Source of the DNA: an uncultured Actinomycetes bacterium
GTDB taxonomy: Bacteria; Actinomycetota; Actinomycetes; Nanopelagicales; Nanopelagicaceae
Reading direction: 5' to 3'
Assembly (NCBI GenBank): GCA_903827345.1
Contig: CAIKID010000259.1
Location: forward strand, 1-9,521
DNA: 9,521 nucleotides
Part shown: positions 6,614 to 9,521 of the stretch, piece after piece
How the letters are laid out: every line of letters starts with the position of its first letter
How positions within the stretch are numbered: position 1 is the first letter of the stretch
Notes under the pieces: generated by a model
The model's input: only the letters and a program-made list of their open reading frames with translations
What the model was told of the DNA's origin: nothing
The model's database searches: none
Translations under genes and position numbers: made by a program

Positions 6614-7298
6614 ATCGATCGCAGCTTTAGATAAAGCGATCACCGCCTGCACGCTCTGCCCACGCCTGGTTGATTGGCGCGAAGAGGTGGCCCTGACCAA
6701 GAGAAAGTCCTATGCAGATCACGATTACTGGGGAAGACCAGTTACAGGGTTTGGGGATCCTAAGGCCGAAATAATTATTGTCGGGCTAGCACCTGGAGCT
6801 CATGGGGCTAATAGAACCGGCCGAATATTTACCGGCGATAGTTCAGGCGATTTTCTCTTTTCATCTTTGCATCGTTCCGGATTGGCGAAGCTGTCCACAA
6901 GTGAATCTCGCAAAGATGGGCAAGAGCTTTATAGAACGCGCATTCTCTGCGCGGTGCGCTGCGCTCCACCTGGCAACAAACCCACCAATGAAGAGAAGGC
7001 CACCTGCGCTCCATTTATGGCCAATGAGATCGAACTTTTATTGCCCACCGCTAAGGTCTTTGTGGCGCTGGGAAATTTTGCGTGGACTGGTTTAATCGCA
7101 CAATTGCTGACCATGGATTTTGAGATTCCCGCGCCACGGCCCAAGTTTGGCCACGGTTCAACCTTCATGACGAAAGCAGCGGATGGACAGCTCTTGAAAG
7201 TAATTGGGAGTTATCACCCCAGTCAGCAAAATACCTTTACGAAGAAATTAACTCCGCCGATGTTGGATGGCATTTTCAAGATGGCGAACCAGGCCTAG
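6600..7298 (+). CDS. udgB: Family 5 uracil-DNA glycosylase (UDGb)
   Basis: UDGb enzymes excise uracil and other deaminated or damaged bases (for example hypoxanthine) from DNA as the first step of base excision repair. The 232-residue protein shows the hallmark motif 1, GLAPGAHGANRTGRIFTGD (62-80). In it the catalytic Asp/Asn of other UDG families is replaced by alanine, as is normal for family 5. The C-terminal motif HPSQQNTF (206-213) is followed by LTPPM. Cysteines C17 and C20 (CTLC), C121 and C136 match the four ligands of the [4Fe-4S] cluster known in families 4 and 5. The TTG at 6600 was chosen because it gives MPRYKSIAALDKA directly before the first cysteine pair. It overlaps the ppx stop by 14 bases and has only a poorly spaced GGGG upstream. 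A GTG at 6543 would add 19 unlikely residues. The 3' end overlaps the convergent YczE-like gene by 51 bases. Confidence 0.94.
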   Translation: MPRYKSIAALDKAITACTLCPRLVDWREEVALTKRKSYADHDYWGRPVTGFGDPKAEIIIVGLAPGAHGANRTGRIFTGDSSGDFLFSSLHRSGLAKLSTSESRKDGQELYRTRILCAVRCAPPGNKPTNEEKATCAPFMANEIELLLPTAKVFVALGNFAWTGLIAQLLTMDFEIPAPRPKFGHGSTFMTKAADGQLLKVIGSYHPSQQNTFTKKLTPPMLDGIFKMANQA

Positions 7299-7928
7299 CC
7301 AGATTGCCACTGAGTTGCCGATAAAGAGTGCAAAGCAGAGTGTTCCGATTCCAACTCGACCACCGGCTGCCCACCCAATACTTAAAACAATAATTTCAAT
7401 TAAAAGGCGAACACGACCAACCCTGACTCCAGTCACGCGATGAATCCCCGTCATCAGCCCATCACGTGGGCCAGGTCCAAGGCCACAGGTAATGTAGAAC
7501 GATGATCCGCAACCGATGAGGGCAATTCCGCCAAAGACGTAAGCCAAACGGATCCAGAGTGTGTGATGTTGGATTGGAAATATATCTGTTCCAATTTGCA
7601 GCGAGAAAGCGATGACCACAATATTGGCGAGCGTTCCAAAGCCCGGACGCTGTTTAAGGGGAATCCATCCCAGCAAGACCACAATGCTCAGAAAGAATGT
7701 TGCCCAGCCTAGCGAGAGTGATGAGTGCCGACTTATTCCTTGCGAGAGAACGCTCCACGGTGCGTTACCCAGCGTGGATTGAATCAGTAGAGCTTCTCCG
7801 AAGCCGAAGATGGTTAAACCAAAGGTCAGGATGAGGACGCGTGAAATACTAAGCGACCACGGAGAGTGGGCAGTCCAGCTCGTCCGCGGGATAGTTCTAT
7901 GCGGGCGAAGTAAGTTCTTGAGATTCAC
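7248..7928 (-). CDS. YczE-family integral membrane protein
   Basis: This 226-residue protein has about six hydrophobic helices (roughly 28-50, 72-90, 97-115, 125-148, 174-190 and 196-215). Its sequence blocks are typical of the YczE family (COG2364, related to YitT/YyaS): GNAPWSVLSQGIS (54-66), WIPLKQRPGFGTLAN (88-102), GLGPGPRDGLMTG (149-161) and GGRVGIGTLCFALFIG (189-204). The glycine- and proline-rich GLGPGPRDG loop is the strongest mark. Family function is not established biochemically; transport is often assumed, and B. amyloliquefaciens yczE was linked to lipopeptide production. The GTG start shares one base with the stop of the upstream aminotransferase gene (TAGTG), so the two are probably made from one mRNA by coupled translation. 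No good ribosome binding site is visible, and the polar first 27 residues leave the exact start open. Its last 51 bases lie antisense to the glycosylase gene. Confidence 0.88.
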   Translation of the reverse strand: MNLKNLLRPHRTIPRTSWTAHSPWSLSISRVLILTFGLTIFGFGEALLIQSTLGNAPWSVLSQGISRHSSLSLGWATFFLSIVVLLGWIPLKQRPGFGTLANIVVIAFSLQIGTDIFPIQHHTLWIRLAYVFGGIALIGCGSSFYITCGLGPGPRDGLMTGIHRVTGVRVGRVRLLIEIIVLSIGWAAGGRVGIGTLCFALFIGNSVAIWLGLVRHLENAIQHRRS

Positions 7929-9286
7929 TAGGCGGAGACCAGATCAGCACACATGGCACGAAATGCCACCGTGTGCGCATTGACATCTGATTCTGTTGTA
8001 TCAGGGGATACCAGTGCCATGTTGTGGAATGGCGTAATAAGGAATCCATCGTTAAGCAGGCGCAGATGGACATACTGCTCCAGCTCAAAGTCCCCAGCAT
8101 CCGCCGCTTCGCGGCCAGTCTTGGGAGCGGTTGGCTGAAATAGATATTCCCCGCGAGCACCTAGGCGGGAACAAGACCAAGGAAGATCAAACTCTTTGAT
8201 AGCGGCATCGACCCCGTCACACCAGAGCGAACCTAGTTTCACCATGCGAGCAAAGGCTTCATCAGTAAGGACCTGCGTCAGAGTGGCTCGCATCGCAGCC
8301 AAGCTGAGTGCGTTACCAGCCAAAGTGCTTCCGATTCCGCCGGTATCAATGAGTTCGCGCTCGACCTTTGCCTTTATTCGCGCAGCGACTTCTTGAGTCA
8401 TTCCGAAGGTTCCAGTCGGGATTCCACCAGCGATCGCCTTGCCGATAGTTAGTACATCGGGCTGCAATCCGTAGAGCGCTGTCATGCCTCCGGGACCAAC
8501 TGAAATTGTATGTGTTTCATCAATGATCCAGATGGTGCCGTACTTCTTTGCAAGTTCTCCCACTCCTTTGAGATAACCGTCATCTGGTAGCACAATTCCA
8601 ATATTTGTCATTGCGGGTTCCATCAAGATTGCTGCAACATCTCCGTGAGCAAGAGCTGCTTCCATCGCTGCCAAATTGTTGAACTCAACGACGCGAGTGG
8701 TCTCTGCCAAATCAACGGGCGCGCCCAAATTCCCAGGGCGCTTGATCGTATTGCCGGCGTCATCCAGCGTTGCGAAAGTTTCATCAACCGAACCGTGATA
8801 GCACTTATCGATCACAATAATTTTCGAGCGCTCTGTGATTAAACGCGAGTAGCGAATCACATGGCGGTTGGCATCAGTCGCAGTCACGGTGAACTGCCAG
8901 AGCGGAAGGCCGAATCGACGAGCGAGTTCGGATGCCACAATGACCGCATCTTCGGTCGGTAGCATTGCGGTCAATCCCCGCTTCAATTGCGAATTGATTG
9001 CTTCGACGGTTGCCTTTGGCGAATGGCCCGTCATTGAGCCGGTATCACCTAAGCAGAGGTCTACATATTCGTGACCATCGACATCGGTAAAACGAGCACC
9101 TTGGGCGCTATCTACAAATATTGGGTAAGCGCCCGGCCATTTAGCCATCCAAGACATTGGCACGCCACCCGGCATGACCTCTTTGGCTTTCTGGAATAAC
9201 TCCCCGCTCTTGGGGTGAAGCGTTAAAAAGCGCGCTTCTTCCTGCGCGATTAAATTCCCTAAATGCTCTCGATTGATCGTAGTCAC
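7928..9286 (-). CDS. Class III aminotransferase / glutamate-1-semialdehyde aminomutase-like PLP enzyme, substrate unknown
   Basis: This 452-residue fold-type I PLP enzyme has the N-terminal block VMPGGVPMSWMAKWPG (38-52), where true HemL has a PGGVNSPVR-like motif. It continues with GHEYVDLCLGDTGSMTGHSP (71-90), TATDANRHVIRYSR (135-148) where HemL and most relatives have a GTEA-like phosphate-binding turn, and CYHGSVDE (162-169). IIDETHTISVGPGG (254-267) holds the pyridine-binding D256, and GKAIAGGIPTG (282-292) holds the Schiff-base lysine K283. GGIGSTLAGN (316-325) follows. All core catalytic residues are present, so it should be active. The deviations from HemL argue for a different substrate rather than tetrapyrrole synthesis. 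The GTG start has no Shine-Dalgarno sequence upstream, but TAGACT lies seven bases before it on the same strand, as in leaderless actinobacterial genes. It is followed, with a one-base overlap, by a YczE-family membrane protein. Transaminase or aminomutase chemistry cannot be decided here. Confidence 0.85.
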   Translation of the reverse strand: MTTINREHLGNLIAQEEARFLTLHPKSGELFQKAKEVMPGGVPMSWMAKWPGAYPIFVDSAQGARFTDVDGHEYVDLCLGDTGSMTGHSPKATVEAINSQLKRGLTAMLPTEDAVIVASELARRFGLPLWQFTVTATDANRHVIRYSRLITERSKIIVIDKCYHGSVDETFATLDDAGNTIKRPGNLGAPVDLAETTRVVEFNNLAAMEAALAHGDVAAILMEPAMTNIGIVLPDDGYLKGVGELAKKYGTIWIIDETHTISVGPGGMTALYGLQPDVLTIGKAIAGGIPTGTFGMTQEVAARIKAKVERELIDTGGIGSTLAGNALSLAAMRATLTQVLTDEAFARMVKLGSLWCDGVDAAIKEFDLPWSCSRLGARGEYLFQPTAPKTGREAADAGDFELEQYVHLRLLNDGFLITPFHNMALVSPDTTESDVNAHTVAFRAMCADLVSA

Positions 9287-9312
9287 GGGCAGGAGTCTAT
9301 TAGCCTTGGGAT
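9287..9312. promoter_or_regulatory. Compact divergent promoter region with two putative leaderless starts
   Basis: Only 26 bases separate the divergent GTG (minus, 9286) and ATG (plus, 9313). On the minus strand TAGACT (plus-strand positions 9294-9299) ends seven bases before the GTG. An overlapping alternative -10, TAATAG (9297-9302), has TTGGAT (9319-9324) 16 bases upstream as a possible -35. On the plus strand TAGCCT (9301-9306) ends six bases before the ATG. Both hexamers fit the TANNNT pattern of actinobacterial -10 boxes at the spacing expected for transcripts that begin at the start codon. Neither gene has a well-placed Shine-Dalgarno sequence. The two -10 boxes lie side by side, so the promoters would compete. 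This is inferred from sequence only. Confidence 0.4.
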
Positions 9313-9521
9313 ATGAGCATCCAAATGCTTGGAGCCCTTGTTGTAGCAGGCCTGGCTGGCCCTCTACTGCGGGTCCCTAAGCGCTGGGGAGTTCCAGTGG
9401 CCGTAGGGGAACTTTTAGTCGGAACGCTCTTTGGCGCGAGTGGTTTCAACAAAATTCCCTACCAGGATCAATCGCTGAAATTACTCGCAACTGTAGGTTT
9501 CGCGCTCTTGATGTTTACAGC
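9313..9521 (+). CDS. Kef/CPA2-type cation:proton antiporter, N-terminal 69 residues (cut by window end)
   Basis: The frame opens at ATG 9313 and stays open to the window edge, giving 69 residues and two extra bases. The visible part is strongly hydrophobic. A first helix lies near residues 4-20, a second at about 27-44 with the block VPVAVGELLVGTLFG typical of CPA2 (Kef/NapA-like) Na+/K+:H+ exchangers, and a third starts near 56 (LLATVGFALLMFTA). Such proteins exchange a monovalent cation for protons across the inner membrane. The rest of the core and any TrkA-N regulatory domain lie outside. A second in-frame ATG at 9325 is an alternative start, but neither ATG has a convincing ribosome binding site. 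Assignment rests on a short stretch. Confidence 0.75.
   Translation, partial: MSIQMLGALVVAGLAGPLLRVPKRWGVPVAVGELLVGTLFGASGFNKIPYQDQSLKLLATVGFALLMFT

Noticed and set aside
7290..7320. Possible bidirectional terminator after the glycosylase stop
   Set aside because: Only a three-base stem (GGC/GCC) and no T-run could be found, and the region codes for the YczE-like protein on the other strand.

Overview
This window looks like an ordinary piece of a streamlined actinobacterial chromosome. The gene order mfd - (secreted/anchored protein) - mazG - eno - ftsB/divIC-like - DUF501 - ppx/gppA is the one known from Actinomycetota; in Mycobacterium tuberculosis the corresponding run is Rv1020 to Rv1026. 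The intermediate base composition, very tight gene packing and GTG/TTG starts would suit a small-genome aquatic actinobacterium such as the Nanopelagicales (acI) group. That placement is inference, not proven by the sequence.

Plus strand, 1-7298: eight genes in one direction with no gap over about 33 bases and three overlaps. They are the C-terminal 60% of the transcription-repair coupling factor Mfd (1-2184), a SurA-N-like anchored or secreted protein without a prolyl isomerase domain (2195-2824), the nucleotide pyrophosphohydrolase MazG (2838-3503), enolase (3537-4814), a septum-formation-initiator (FtsB/DivIC) protein (4831-5220), a DUF501 protein (5217-5708), an exopolyphosphatase/GppA phosphatase (5699-6613) and a family 5 uracil-DNA glycosylase (6600-7298). 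Genome maintenance (mfd, mazG, udg), glycolysis (eno), cell division (ftsB-like) and polyphosphate or (p)ppGpp metabolism (ppx) are packed into what is probably one long transcription unit, possibly with internal promoters.

Minus strand, 9286-7248: two genes joined by a one-base stop/start overlap. The first is a fold-type I PLP enzyme of the class III aminotransferase / glutamate-1-semialdehyde aminomutase superfamily with unusual active-site wording and unknown substrate. The second is a six-helix YczE-family membrane protein. The membrane protein gene runs tail-to-tail into the glycosylase gene with a 51-base coding overlap. At the right edge a Kef/CPA2-type cation:proton antiporter begins on the plus strand (9313 to the window end), 26 bases from the divergent aminotransferase start. 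Both of these starts appear to be leaderless.

No RNA gene, mobile element, CRISPR array, long repeat or clear intrinsic terminator was seen, and no non-coding stretch exceeds 33 bases. I found no evidence of a wholly new system. The points most worth a second look are a hairpin that would bury the mazG start codon, the aminotransferase-YczE pair, the back-to-back leaderless promoter, and the uncharacterised DUF501 protein locked between a division gene and a phosphatase gene.
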